From NCBI RefSeq assembly GCF_024708915.1, contig NZ_JANJXQ010000003.1:24989-88988 (forward strand): a stretch of DNA of 64,000 nucleotides, in the 5' to 3' direction. Positions 9,104 to 17,348 of the stretch are shown in pieces. The stretch comes from Thiobacillus sp. GTDB lineage: Bacteria; Pseudomonadota; Gammaproteobacteria; Burkholderiales; Thiobacillaceae. How positions within the stretch are numbered: the stretch's first letter is position 1; each line of letters starts with the position of its first letter. Under the pieces are notes generated by a model. The model was not told the DNA's origin. It did no database searches and worked only from the letters and a program-made list of their open reading frames with translations. The position numbers and the translations under genes were made by a program.

Positions 9104-9550
9104 ATGAAACTCAGACTTGCTCATCCACCCCGCGCCGCGCGCGGCTTCACCCTGATCGAGATCATGGTGGTGGTCGCGATTCTCGGCATTCTCGCCGCAC
9201 TGGTGGTGCCGAAGATCATGGGCCGCCCGGACGAGGCGCGCATCGTCGCCGCCAAGCAGGACATCGCCGCGATCAAGCAGGCGTTGAACCTGTATCGCCT
9301 CGACAATGTGCGCTACCCGACCACCGAGCAGGGGCTGCAGGCGCTGGTGGAAAAACCGGTCTCGGGCCCGATCCCCGGCAACTGGAAAACCGGCGGCTAT
9401 CTGGAGCGCCTGCCCAACGATCCCTGGGGGGCGCCGTACCAGTACCTCAACCCCGGATTGCGCGGCGAAATCGACATCTTCAGCCTCGGCGCGGACAGTG
9501 CGGCGGGCGGCGAGGGCAACAACAGGGACATCGGTTCGTGGGAGTTGTAG
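9104..9550 (+). CDS. gspG: Major pseudopilin
   Basis: 148 residues. A short basic leader ends in a prepilin peptidase site, with RG before FTLIEIMVVVAILGILAALV and Glu at +5. The body has the GspG signatures YRLDNVRYPTTEQGLQAL and LPNDPWGAPYQYLNPG, and the acidic calcium-binding end (SLGADSAAGGEGNNRDIGSW). It polymerises into the periplasmic pseudopilus. No prepilin peptidase gene is present in this window, so processing must use one elsewhere, probably the type IV pilus PilD. gspH begins inside its last codons. Confidence 0.95.
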   Translation: MKLRLAHPPRAARGFTLIEIMVVVAILGILAALVVPKIMGRPDEARIVAAKQDIAAIKQALNLYRLDNVRYPTTEQGLQALVEKPVSGPIPGNWKTGGYLERLPNDPWGAPYQYLNPGLRGEIDIFSLGADSAAGGEGNNRDIGSWEL

Positions 9551-10026
9551 GCCAGCGCGGCTTCACCCTGATCGAGATTCTCGTGGTGCTGGCGATCATC
9601 GGCATCATGGTGGGCCTGGCAGGGGTGCGCATGATGCCGGACGACGATCGCGCGGTGCGCGGCGAGGCGCAGCGGCTGGCGCTGCTGCTCGAGCAGGCGC
9701 GCGACCAGGCGGTGGCGTCGGGCGAGCCGATCGGGTTTTCGGTGGAACAGCGTGGTTACCGCTTCTGGTCGCTCGACGCCGACAACCAGTGGGTGCCGCA
9801 CGGCGGCGACGAATTGTTGCGGGACCGCCCGCTGGCGGACGACGTGCGGCTGGCAGCGCTGCGGGTGAACCAGGCCAGCCTGGCGGCAGGCGAGCGCCTG
9901 CTGTTCCTGCCGTCCGGCGGCAACGCGCCGTTCACCGCCGATCTGGCGCTCAATGCGGCGCATGCGCGCATCCGCGGCGACAGCCTCGGCCGGGTGCGGA
10001 TCGAACATGCGGAGGCGGCGCAGTGA
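9538..10026 (+). CDS. gspH: Minor pseudopilin H
   Basis: 162 residues starting at a GTG 13 bases inside gspG. The leader is very short (MGVVGQRG) before FTLIEILVVLAIIGIMVGLA. The globular part has FSVEQRGYRFW and ends with RVRIEHAEAAQ, as GspH proteins do. It connects the major pseudopilus to the I-J-K tip. There is no alternative start after the GTG that keeps the prepilin leader intact, so translational coupling with gspG is likely. Confidence 0.88.
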   Translation: MGVVGQRGFTLIEILVVLAIIGIMVGLAGVRMMPDDDRAVRGEAQRLALLLEQARDQAVASGEPIGFSVEQRGYRFWSLDADNQWVPHGGDELLRDRPLADDVRLAALRVNQASLAAGERLLFLPSGGNAPFTADLALNAAHARIRGDSLGRVRIEHAEAAQ

Positions 10027-10397
10027 GGCGGCAGCGCGGCTTCACCCTGATCGAGGTGCTGGTGGCGCTGGCCATTCTGGCGGTCGCGCTTGCCGCCGCC
10101 AGCCGGGCAGCGGCCATGATGGCGGACAGTTCGGCCGAGCTGCGCGTGCGCCTGCTGGCCGGTTGGGTGGCGCAGAACCGTCTGGCCGAGTTGCAGGCGC
10201 GGCGCGCCTGGCCCGATGCCGGTATCCGCGAAGGCGAGGTGGAGCAGGCGGGGATGAAGATGATCTGGCGCGAGGCCGTCAGCGCCACGCAGAACCAGGC
10301 GTTTCGCCGCGTCGAGATCAGCGTGGCTGCGGCCGGGCGCGACGCCCATGCGCTGGCCCGGCTGACCGGCTATCTGGCCCGTGCCGAGGGCAAATGA
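10023..10397 (+). CDS. gspI: Minor pseudopilin I
   Basis: 124 residues, starting at a GTG that overlaps the gspH stop. The leader MRRQRG precedes FTLIEVLVALAILAVALAA, and the globular domain contains LLAGWVAQNRLAELQARRAW, matching GspI. It nucleates the pseudopilus tip with GspJ and GspK. Every gene from gspH to gspK starts with nearly the same (R)RQRG leader, reflecting shared prepilin peptidase processing. Confidence 0.9.
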   Translation: MRRQRGFTLIEVLVALAILAVALAAASRAAAMMADSSAELRVRLLAGWVAQNRLAELQARRAWPDAGIREGEVEQAGMKMIWREAVSATQNQAFRRVEISVAAAGRDAHALARLTGYLARAEGK

Positions 10398-10984
10398 GAC
10401 AGCGCGGCTTCACCCTGGTGGAAATGCTGGTGGCGCTGACGATCTTCGCGCTGATGTCGGTGCTGGCCTACCGCGGGCTGAACGCAGCGCTGCAGACACG
10501 CGCGCATCTGACCGAGGACAACCGGCGCTGGCGCGACATTGCGCTGACGCTGGCGCAACTGGAGCAGGACATGGGGCTGGCGGTGGATCGTCCGGTGCGC
10601 GGCAGCGGCGGCCTGCCGTTGCCCGCCTTCATCGGAAGCCCGCAGGCTCCCGGTGTCGACGATGTTCAGCTCGGCTTCAGCCGCATGGGGATGGCATGGC
10701 AGAGCGGCGTGCTGGCCGACGTGCAGCGCTACGGCTACCGGCTCAACAAGGGCACGCTCGAACAACTGGTGTGGCCGGTGCTGGATCAGGCGCCGCGCAG
10801 CGAGCCCGCGGTGCATCCGTTGCTGGAACGGGTGCGCCGCTTCGAGTTGCGCTACCTCGACGGCAGCGGCAACTGGCAGTCGCGCTGGCCGCTGCCCGGG
10901 CTGGCGGCGCTGCCGGCGGCGCTGGAGGTGGTGCTCGAACTCGACGGCGGCGTCGCGGTGACGCGGGTGTTTGCCCTGCCATGA
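10394..10984 (+). CDS. gspJ: Minor pseudopilin J
   Basis: 196 residues. The ATG overlaps the gspI stop (ATGA). The prepilin leader MRQRG is followed by FTLVEMLVALTIFALMSVLAYRGL, and the body includes LEQDMGLAVDRPVR and a LSW-like region (YGYRLNKGTLEQLVWPVLD) typical of GspJ. It forms the tip trimer with GspI and GspK. Confidence 0.9.
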   Translation: MRQRGFTLVEMLVALTIFALMSVLAYRGLNAALQTRAHLTEDNRRWRDIALTLAQLEQDMGLAVDRPVRGSGGLPLPAFIGSPQAPGVDDVQLGFSRMGMAWQSGVLADVQRYGYRLNKGTLEQLVWPVLDQAPRSEPAVHPLLERVRRFELRYLDGSGNWQSRWPLPGLAALPAALEVVLELDGGVAVTRVFALP

Positions 10985-11895
10985 GGCGCCAGCGCGGCAT
11001 GGCCGTCATCACCGCCATCCTGGTGGTCGCGCTGGTGGCGAGCGCGGCTTCGTTCATGGCGTGGCAGCAGCAGTTGTGGCTGCGCCAGGTGGAAAACCTC
11101 AATGCGCAGGCGCAGAGTCGGGCGGTGGCGCTGGCGGCGCTGCAGTGGGCGCGTTCGGTGCTGGCGCAGGACGCGCGCAGCAACAGCGTGGACCACCTGG
11201 GCGAGGGCTGGGCGCAGGCGCTCTCGCCGCTGCCGGTGGAAGGGGGCGAACTGACCGGCGGGCTGAGCGACCAGCAGGGGCTGTTCAACCTCAACAGCCT
11301 GGTGCGCGGGGGCAAGACCAGCGCGACCGATCTGGCGGCGTTCCGCAAGTTGCTGGAACTGCTGCAGTTGCCGCCCGGCCTCGCCAGCGCGGTGGCCGAC
11401 TGGATCGACCCCGACGCCGAGGTGACACACCCAGGCGGCGCCGAAGACATGGATTATCTGGCGCTGGATCCGCCTTACCGCGCCGCCAACCGGACGCTGA
11501 CGACGGTGGACGGCCTGTATCGCATCAAGGGTTTCGACGCGGCGACGGTGGCGCGCCTGCGCGCCTTCGTGACGGCGCTGCCGCAAGCGACGCCGGTCAA
11601 CGTCAACACCGCGCCGGCGGAAGTGCTGGCGGCGGCGATCGCCGACCTGTCGCTCGACCAGGCGCAGGCGCTGACGGCGGCACGCAAGGGCCGGCATTTC
11701 GTGGATCTCGCCGATTTCCGCACGCGCCTGCCGCCGACGGCGACGCAGCTGAACGAAACGCTGCTGAGTGTCGGCAGCCGCTATTTTCTGGTGACCGGCC
11801 GCGCCCGTTTCGGCCGCGCGAAAACGGGCTACCAAGCCCTGCTGGAACGCGAAGCGACCGCCTGGCCGAAGCTGGTGTGGCAAAAGAATATCTGA
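10981..11895 (+). CDS. gspK: Minor pseudopilin K
   Basis: 304 residues, the largest pseudopilin. The prepilin leader RRQRG is followed by MAVITAILVVALVAS, which lacks the Glu at +5 found in the other pseudopilins. That absence is characteristic of GspK and fits its place at the tip. The large helical insert includes SDQQGLFNLNSLV, VADWIDPDAEVTHPGGAEDMDY and a PVNVNTAPAEVLAAAI motif of the T2SSK SAM-like domains. It overlaps gspJ by four bases, and 20 bases separate it from gspL. Confidence 0.92.
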   Translation: MRRQRGMAVITAILVVALVASAASFMAWQQQLWLRQVENLNAQAQSRAVALAALQWARSVLAQDARSNSVDHLGEGWAQALSPLPVEGGELTGGLSDQQGLFNLNSLVRGGKTSATDLAAFRKLLELLQLPPGLASAVADWIDPDAEVTHPGGAEDMDYLALDPPYRAANRTLTTVDGLYRIKGFDAATVARLRAFVTALPQATPVNVNTAPAEVLAAAIADLSLDQAQALTAARKGRHFVDLADFRTRLPPTATQLNETLLSVGSRYFLVTGRARFGRAKTGYQALLEREATAWPKLVWQKNI

Positions 11896-11915
11896 GACCC
11901 GATCGAACCCCGACC

Positions 11916-13157
11916 ATGAGCCTGCTGCGCATCCATATTCCCTCTTCCTGGCCGGACGCCGAGCCGGACGCCCTGCTGCCCTGGTGCAGACTTGGCGCAC
12001 GCGGAGAACAACTCGGCGCCGGCCTCGCCGCGCTCGCCGACCTGCCGCGCAGCGAGGCCTGCGAACTGGTGCTGCCGGCAGACGCCGTGCTGCTGACCCG
12101 TGCCAGTCTGCCGCGCGGCAGCAAGCAGAAACTGCAGCAGTTGCTGGCTTACGCGGTCGAAGACCGGCTGGTGGCGGAACCCGATACGGTGCATGCGGCC
12201 GCCGGCCCTGCGCCGGTCGCCGGCCAGACTGCGCTGGCGGTGGTCGACAAGGCCTGGCTGACGCGGGTGCTGGCGCGTTTCAACGGGGCCGGCCTGCGCC
12301 CGCGCAGCGCCTGGCCGGAAACCCTGCTGCCCGCGTTGCCGGCCGATGGCTGGGTGATGGTGTGGGATGGTCATGGCGGCTTTCTGCGCAGCGGCGAGCA
12401 TGCGGGCATGAGTCTGGACGGCGGCTCGTCCGTGCAGCCGCCCGCCGCACTCGTGCTGAGCGCGGCGGAAGCGCGTGCGGCGGCAGGCTTGCCGCATCGC
12501 CTGTTGTTGCGCCTGCGCGAAGGCACGCCGCCGCCCGACGTCGACGCCTGGAGCCAGGTGCTGGGCGTGGCGGTCGAGTTGGGGGCGGAATGGGCGCCGC
12601 TGCAGCATCCGGACGCCATCCGCGGCGGCATCGATCTGCTGCAGGGGGCATTCGCGCCGGCGGGCGCGGTGCGCGGCGGCTGGCCCGGTTTGCGGCTGCC
12701 GCTGATTCTGGCCGGACTGATCGTCGTGCTGCAGATCGGGGCGACGACGGCCGAGTGGTGGCTGTTGAGCCGCGAAAAGCAAAGCCTCCAGGCGGCGATG
12801 GAAAAGCACTTCCGCGAGGCCTTCCCCGACGCGCGCGTGGTCGTCGACGCGCCGCTGCAGATGCAACGCAAGCTGGCCGAACTGCGCAGCGCGGCCGGCC
12901 AGATGTCGCCGACCGATTTTCTGCCCCTGCTGTCGCGGACGGCCGCTGCGCTCGACGCCGGCAGCCGCGGCGGTCTGCGCGCGATCCACTACGAAGCCGG
13001 CCAGCTCCGTCTCGACGTGCCGGTGGCCGACCGGGCGGCGGCCGAGCAGTTGTCGAAGCGGCTGAGCGATGCCGGCCTGAGCAGCCAGCTGCAAGGCGTC
13101 AGCGGCACGGCGCCGCAATCCATGGCGCGTATCGCGGTTACCGGGAGCCGGCCATGA
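11916..13157 (+). CDS. gspL: Type II secretion protein L
   Basis: 413 residues: a cytoplasmic actin-like half (1-~250, with LPRGSKQKLQQLLAYAVEDRL), one transmembrane helix (LPLILAGLIVVLQIGATTAEWW) and a periplasmic ferredoxin-like domain near the C-terminus (GLRAIHYEAGQLRLDVPV). It anchors the GspE ATPase to the membrane and pairs with GspM. The ATG at 11916 gives the expected N-terminus (MSLLRIHIP). The stop overlaps the gspM ATG. Confidence 0.9.
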   Translation: MSLLRIHIPSSWPDAEPDALLPWCRLGARGEQLGAGLAALADLPRSEACELVLPADAVLLTRASLPRGSKQKLQQLLAYAVEDRLVAEPDTVHAAAGPAPVAGQTALAVVDKAWLTRVLARFNGAGLRPRSAWPETLLPALPADGWVMVWDGHGGFLRSGEHAGMSLDGGSSVQPPAALVLSAAEARAAAGLPHRLLLRLREGTPPPDVDAWSQVLGVAVELGAEWAPLQHPDAIRGGIDLLQGAFAPAGAVRGGWPGLRLPLILAGLIVVLQIGATTAEWWLLSREKQSLQAAMEKHFREAFPDARVVVDAPLQMQRKLAELRSAAGQMSPTDFLPLLSRTAAALDAGSRGGLRAIHYEAGQLRLDVPVADRAAAEQLSKRLSDAGLSSQLQGVSGTAPQSMARIAVTGSRP

Positions 13158-13639
13158 TGGATGCGCTGATTCGATTCTGGCGCTCGCGCGTGCCGCGCGA
13201 GCGCCTGGTCCTGGCCGGCGCGGCGCTGCTGGTGCTGGCCCTGGGGTTCGCCTACGGCTGGCTGCCGCTGCAGCGCGAGGCGGCGCAACTGCGGCAGACG
13301 CTGCCGCAGTTGCGCGCGCAGGCCCAGCAGCTGCAGCAGGAGGCGCAGGAAGCCGCCCGCCTCAGGGCGCGGCCCGCGGCGAACCCGGGGACGGGCAGCC
13401 CGGCGTCCGCCGTCGAGCAGCGCGCGCTGGCGATGGGACTGCGCGGGCAAATCGAATCCATCGTGCCGCAGGATGCGGGCCGTGTCCGCGTCGTGCTGCC
13501 GCAGGTGGCGTTCGACGCGTGGATCGGCTGGCTCGGCGAACTGCAGGCGCGCGATGGGGTACGGGTCGAGTCGGCGCAAATCGAGGCTGCCGGCGTCGCC
13601 GGGATGGTCCGGGTCGACGCGGTGCTGGCGGGCGGATGA
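13154..13639 (+). CDS. gspM: Type II secretion protein M
   Basis: 161 residues: a short cytoplasmic N-terminus, one transmembrane helix (LVLAGAALLVLALGFAYGWL), a coiled coil rich in Gln and Ala (LRQTLPQLRAQAQQLQQEAQ) and a small periplasmic domain. It is a membrane partner of GspL. The ATG overlaps the gspL stop, and the stop in turn overlaps the gspN start. Confidence 0.88.
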   Translation: MMDALIRFWRSRVPRERLVLAGAALLVLALGFAYGWLPLQREAAQLRQTLPQLRAQAQQLQQEAQEAARLRARPAANPGTGSPASAVEQRALAMGLRGQIESIVPQDAGRVRVVLPQVAFDAWIGWLGELQARDGVRVESAQIEAAGVAGMVRVDAVLAGG

Positions 13640-14415
13640 CGGCGGATCGCGCGCCCTTCCGTTTGCGCCGACGCCACTACCTGCTGGCCGCGCTGGTGTA
13701 TCTGGCGCTGCTGCTGGCATGGGCGCCGGCCAGCCTGCTGGCGTGGGCGCTGCCGCACTTCACCCGGCAGGCGGTGTCGCTCGAACAGGCGACGGGGAGC
13801 GTGTGGCGCGGCCAGGCTGCGGGGCTGCGGGTGCGCGCTGCGGGTTTGTCCGGCGACCTGCAGCTTGGCCGCGTGAGCTGGAGCGTGCGGCCGCTCGACC
13901 TGTTCGCCGCCCGTCTCGGCTATCGGCTGCAGCTGGCCGGCACGGGCATCCATGCGCAGGGCGTGGTGCGCGCAGGCGCGAACAGCGTGGAGTTGCTTGA
14001 AACCCGGATCGAAATGCCGGCAACGCGGCTGGCGCAGCTGGCGCCCGACTTCGAATGGTGGCAGCCGGCCGGCCGGCTGGTTTTGACGACCGAGCGCATG
14101 GCCTTCAGCCCGACGGAAGCCCGGGGCGAAGCCGCGCTGCGCTGGCTGGATGCTGCCTCGGGCCGGGCGCGGTCGCGGCTCGGCAGCTACCGCGCGGATA
14201 TCGAAGGCGCGGAACGCGGCTTGAGGTTCACGCTGTCGACCGAGTCGGGCCCCCTGACCCTGCAGGGACAGGGCAATTGGGACCGCAAGCGCGGCGTGGT
14301 TTTCAATGGCGCGGCCCGTGCCGCACCGGACAGCAGGGCGGAACTGGGCGGGCTTTTGAACCTGATCGGCCCGGCCCGGCCGGACGGCGACCGCGCGATC
14401 CGCATCGGGAGTTGA
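13636..14415 (+). CDS. gspN: Type II secretion protein N
   Basis: 259 residues with an N-terminal membrane anchor (YLLAALVYLALLLAWAPASLLAWAL) followed by a mostly beta periplasmic part. TGSVWRGQAAGLRVRAAG and GQGNWDRKRGVVFNGAARA fit GspN. It is the last gene of the secretion operon and is not present in every type II system. No intrinsic terminator follows, so some read-through into ccmA is possible. Confidence 0.85.
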   Translation: MTADRAPFRLRRRHYLLAALVYLALLLAWAPASLLAWALPHFTRQAVSLEQATGSVWRGQAAGLRVRAAGLSGDLQLGRVSWSVRPLDLFAARLGYRLQLAGTGIHAQGVVRAGANSVELLETRIEMPATRLAQLAPDFEWWQPAGRLVLTTERMAFSPTEARGEAALRWLDAASGRARSRLGSYRADIEGAERGLRFTLSTESGPLTLQGQGNWDRKRGVVFNGAARAAPDSRAELGGLLNLIGPARPDGDRAIRIGS

Positions 14416-14538
14416 GACATGGCCCGTGTGTTCCGGCACGAAGCCGCGCCAATGCGGCGCATTCGGCAGCAGCGCCCCGAAATCGCCATGCTCAATGGCG
14501 TATGTTTACGATAAGCTCCGGGTGACATTTGACGAGCC

Positions 14539-15168
14539 ATGATCCCAAGTATGTTTTCTGCCAATGAACTGGTTTGCGAGCGCGGCGAACGCCTGCTGTT
14601 CAGGAATCTGGGCTTTGAACTGGAGAGGGGTGAGGCTTTGCTGGTGGGCGGGGGCAACGGCCGCGGCAAGACCAGCCTGCTGCGTATCCTTTGCGGCCTG
14701 TCTGCGCCTGCCGCCGGCACGGTGCGCTGGCGCGGCGAAGCCATCGGCCGGACGCGCGAACGCTATGCCCGCGAGATGGCCTACCTCGGCCATGCCAACG
14801 GCATCAAGGACGACCTCTCCCCAATGGAAAACCTGCGCATCGCGGCGGCGCTGAACGGGCGCGCACTGGATGCCGCGGCGGCGACAGCTGCGCTGCAGCG
14901 GGTCGGCCTGTCGCGTTGCATGGATCTGCCCGCCCGCGTGCTGTCCTTCGGCCAGCGCCGGCGCGTCGCGCTGGCCGGGCTGATGACGGCCGGCGCGCTG
15001 TTGTGGATTCTCGACGAGCCCCTGACCGGACTCGACGTCGAGGGGGTCGCGCTGGTGGAGCGGATGATCCGCGATCACGTCGCGGCGGGCGGCCTGGCGG
15101 TCATGACGACGCATCAGCCGCTGGCGCTCGACGGCCTGACGCCGAAAACCCTTTCGGTCGGGACATGA
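14539..15168 (+). CDS. ccmA: Cytochrome c biogenesis ABC transporter ATPase
   Basis: 209-residue ABC ATPase. Walker A is GGNGRGKT (38-45), slightly unlike the usual GPNGAGKT. The signature LSFGQRRRVALAGL and Walker B LLWILDEPLTGLD are present. With CcmB it releases holo-CcmE from CcmC, using ATP. A second ATG (MFSANELVCERG) lies four codons in and may be the true start. The 123-base gap after gspN has a weak -10-like TTACGATAA near 14507 but no clear -35. Confidence 0.92.
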   Translation: MIPSMFSANELVCERGERLLFRNLGFELERGEALLVGGGNGRGKTSLLRILCGLSAPAAGTVRWRGEAIGRTRERYAREMAYLGHANGIKDDLSPMENLRIAAALNGRALDAAAATAALQRVGLSRCMDLPARVLSFGQRRRVALAGLMTAGALLWILDEPLTGLDVEGVALVERMIRDHVAAGGLAVMTTHQPLALDGLTPKTLSVGT

Positions 15169-15226
15169 GCAGGATCGTTGACGCTGCGGCGGCTTTACGG
15201 GCATGGCCGCTTGCGGGCGGCCCCCG

Positions 15227-15895
15227 ATGCTGACATTCCTGTTCACCGTCGTTCGCCGCGACGTGTTGCTGGCGGCGCGGCGGCGCGGCGACTGGCTGAC
15301 CGCGCAATTCTTCTTCGTCATCGTGGTGAGCATGTTTCCGCTCGGCATCGGGCCGGAGCCGGGCATGCTGCGCAGCATCGGGCCGGGGGTGGTGTGGGTC
15401 GCCGCCTTGCTGGCCTCGCTGCTGTCGCTGGACCGGCTGTTCGCCGACGATTATCGCGACGGCAGCCTGGAACAAGCGATGCTGTCGCCTTGTCCCATTG
15501 CACTGCTGACCCTGGGAAAGGCCATCGCGCACTGGGTCGTCAACGGGGTTCCGCTGTTGCTGATCGCGCCGCTGCTCGGGGTTCAGTTCAATCTGCCGGC
15601 CGAGGCGCTATGGATTCTGGTCGCGTCGCTTGCCATCGGCACGCCGATCCTGTCGCTGCTCGGCAGCATCGGCGCCGCGCTAACGCTGGGCCTGCGCGGC
15701 GGCGGCGCGCTGGTCACCCTGCTGATCATGCCGCTTTATGTGCCGGCCCTGATTTTCGGTGCCGGCGCGGTGGAGGGCGTGCTCTCCGGCAGCGGCTCGG
15801 AAGCGCATCTTTCGCTGCTGGGGGCGTTTCTGATGTTGTCGCTGTTGCTGGCTCCCTGGGTGAGCGCAATGGCCCTTAGGGTTTCTGTGGAGTAG
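15227..15895 (+). CDS. ccmB: Heme exporter membrane protein
   Basis: 222 residues with about six hydrophobic helices (for example VVWVAALLASLLSLDRLF, GALVTLLIMPLYVPALIFGA) and the CcmB landmark FADDYRDGSLEQ. The ATG at 15227 begins MLTFLFTVVRRDVLLAARR, the usual N-terminus, so upstream in-frame codons are excluded. It partners CcmA in the cytochrome c maturation ABC complex. Confidence 0.92.
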   Translation: MLTFLFTVVRRDVLLAARRRGDWLTAQFFFVIVVSMFPLGIGPEPGMLRSIGPGVVWVAALLASLLSLDRLFADDYRDGSLEQAMLSPCPIALLTLGKAIAHWVVNGVPLLLIAPLLGVQFNLPAEALWILVASLAIGTPILSLLGSIGAALTLGLRGGGALVTLLIMPLYVPALIFGAGAVEGVLSGSGSEAHLSLLGAFLMLSLLLAPWVSAMALRVSVE

Positions 15896-15898
15896 CTT

Positions 15899-16633
15899 TT
15901 GAATTTATATCACTACGCTTCGCCGTCGACTTTTTATCCCCTGGCCGGGAAGCTGATCCCGTGGTTCGCGGCGTCGGCGTTCGTCCTGGCGATAGCGGGG
16001 CTCTACCTCGGCTTCTTCGTTGCGCCGACCGACTTCCAGCAGGGCGAAGGCTATCGCATCATTTTCATCCATGTGCCGGCGGCCTGGATGTCGATGTTCA
16101 TCTACGTCGTCATGGCCTTCTGGTCGGCCATCGGTCTGGCCTTCAACACCCGCCAGTCCTTCGTCATGGCGCGCGCGCTGGCGCCCACCGGGGCCATGTT
16201 CACCTTCGTCGCGCTGTGGACCGGCGCGTTGTGGGGCAAGCCGATGTGGGGCGCCTGGTGGGTGTGGGATGCTCGTCTCACTTCGGAACTGATCCTGCTG
16301 TTTCTCTATGTCGGCGTGATGGCCCTGCAGGCCGCGATCGACGACCCGCGCCGCGCCGACCGCGCCGGCGCGCTGCTCAACCTGGTCGGCGTCATCAACG
16401 TGCCGATCATCTACTTTTCGGTCAAATGGTGGAACACCCTGCACCAGGGCTCTTCGGTCAGCCTCACCCGCGCGCCCTCGATGGCGCAGACTATGCTCTG
16501 GGGCATGCTGATCATGGCGCTCGCCGCCTGGATGTACACCGTCGCCGTCGCCCTCGCCCGCGCGCGCACGCTGACCCTTGAACGCGAGCGGCAGACGGAA
16601 TGGGTGCGCGCCCGGCTGGAGGGGCAGCCATGA
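15899..16633 (+). CDS. ccmC: Heme handling protein CcmC
   Basis: 244 residues, six transmembrane helices. It contains the tryptophan-rich heme motif WGAWWVWDARLT, followed by SELILLFLY. It moves heme to the external face of the membrane and attaches it to CcmE. The start is a TTG at 15899, supported by TGGAG about seven bases upstream and by the N-terminus LYHYASPSTFYPLAGKLIPW, which matches the family. It is three bases after ccmB, and its stop overlaps ccmD. Confidence 0.93.
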   Translation: MNLYHYASPSTFYPLAGKLIPWFAASAFVLAIAGLYLGFFVAPTDFQQGEGYRIIFIHVPAAWMSMFIYVVMAFWSAIGLAFNTRQSFVMARALAPTGAMFTFVALWTGALWGKPMWGAWWVWDARLTSELILLFLYVGVMALQAAIDDPRRADRAGALLNLVGVINVPIIYFSVKWWNTLHQGSSVSLTRAPSMAQTMLWGMLIMALAAWMYTVAVALARARTLTLERERQTEWVRARLEGQP

Positions 16634-16803
16634 ACTGGGAAAGCTGGCAGGCCTTCTGGGCCATGGGCGGCTACGGCCTCTATGTCTGGGGCTCGTTCGG
16701 CATGACGCTGCTGTGTCTCGTCGGCGAGGTCGGGCTGCTGCGCCGCCATCGCCTGCAAGTCTGGCGGCGGCTCAAGCGCATGCAAACATGGGACTCGCAA
16801 TGA
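16630..16803 (+). CDS. ccmD: Heme exporter small protein CcmD
   Basis: 57 residues with a single transmembrane helix ([23 protein letters not shown]) and a basic cytoplasmic tail ([17 protein letters not shown]). Size, position and layout are those of CcmD, which helps release holo-CcmE from CcmC. The ATG overlaps the ccmC stop by four bases. Confidence 0.88.
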   Translation: MNWESWQAFWAMGGYGLYVWGSFGMTLLCLVGEVGLLRRHRLQVWRRLKRMQTWDSQ

Positions 16804-16822
16804 TTTTTCATCTGGAAACAGC

Positions 16823-17275
16823 ATGGCAATGAAACCACGTCACAGAAAACTCGCCCTGATCTTCCTGGTCGTCGCCGCCCTTGGGGTTGCGGTGGCGCTG
16901 GTGCTCAATGCCTTCAACAGCAATCTGGTGTTCTTTTTCTCGCCCACCCAGGTCGCCAATGGGGAGGCGCCGACCGGCCGCGCTTTCCGCATCGGCGGCC
17001 TGGTCGAGGCGGGCAGCGTCCGGCGCGAGGCGGATGGGCTCACCACGCATTTCGTCGTCACCGATACCGCCAAGTCGATACCGGTGGCCTATACCGGCAT
17101 CCTGCCCGACCTGTTCAAGGAGGGCAAAGGCGTGGTGGCCGAAGGCAGACTCGGCGCCGACGGACTGTTCGGCGCCACTCAGGTGCTGGCCAAGCACGAC
17201 GAGAATTACATGCCGCCAGAAGCCGCCAGTGCCATCGAACAGGCGCAGAAGGCGCAGCTTACGGTCGCGGAGTGA
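16823..17275 (+). CDS. ccmE: Heme chaperone CcmE
   Basis: 150 residues: one N-terminal membrane anchor ([18 protein letters not shown]) and a beta-barrel periplasmic OB-fold. The heme-binding His125 and Tyr129 sit in [12 protein letters not shown]. It carries heme covalently from CcmC to CcmF. A second ATG two codons in (MKPRHRK) is an equally good start. Confidence 0.94.
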   Translation: MAMKPRHRKLALIFLVVAALGVAVALVLNAFNSNLVFFFSPTQVANGEAPTGRAFRIGGLVEAGSVRREADGLTTHFVVTDTAKSIPVAYTGILPDLFKEGKGVVAEGRLGADGLFGATQVLAKHDENYMPPEAASAIEQAQKAQLTVAE

Positions 17276-17348
17276 GTGCACCCCGGCGCTTCATGCATAA
17301 CGTTTTCTGCTGCGGCAGAACCCCATGGTTTAACTTGAGGTAGGCACC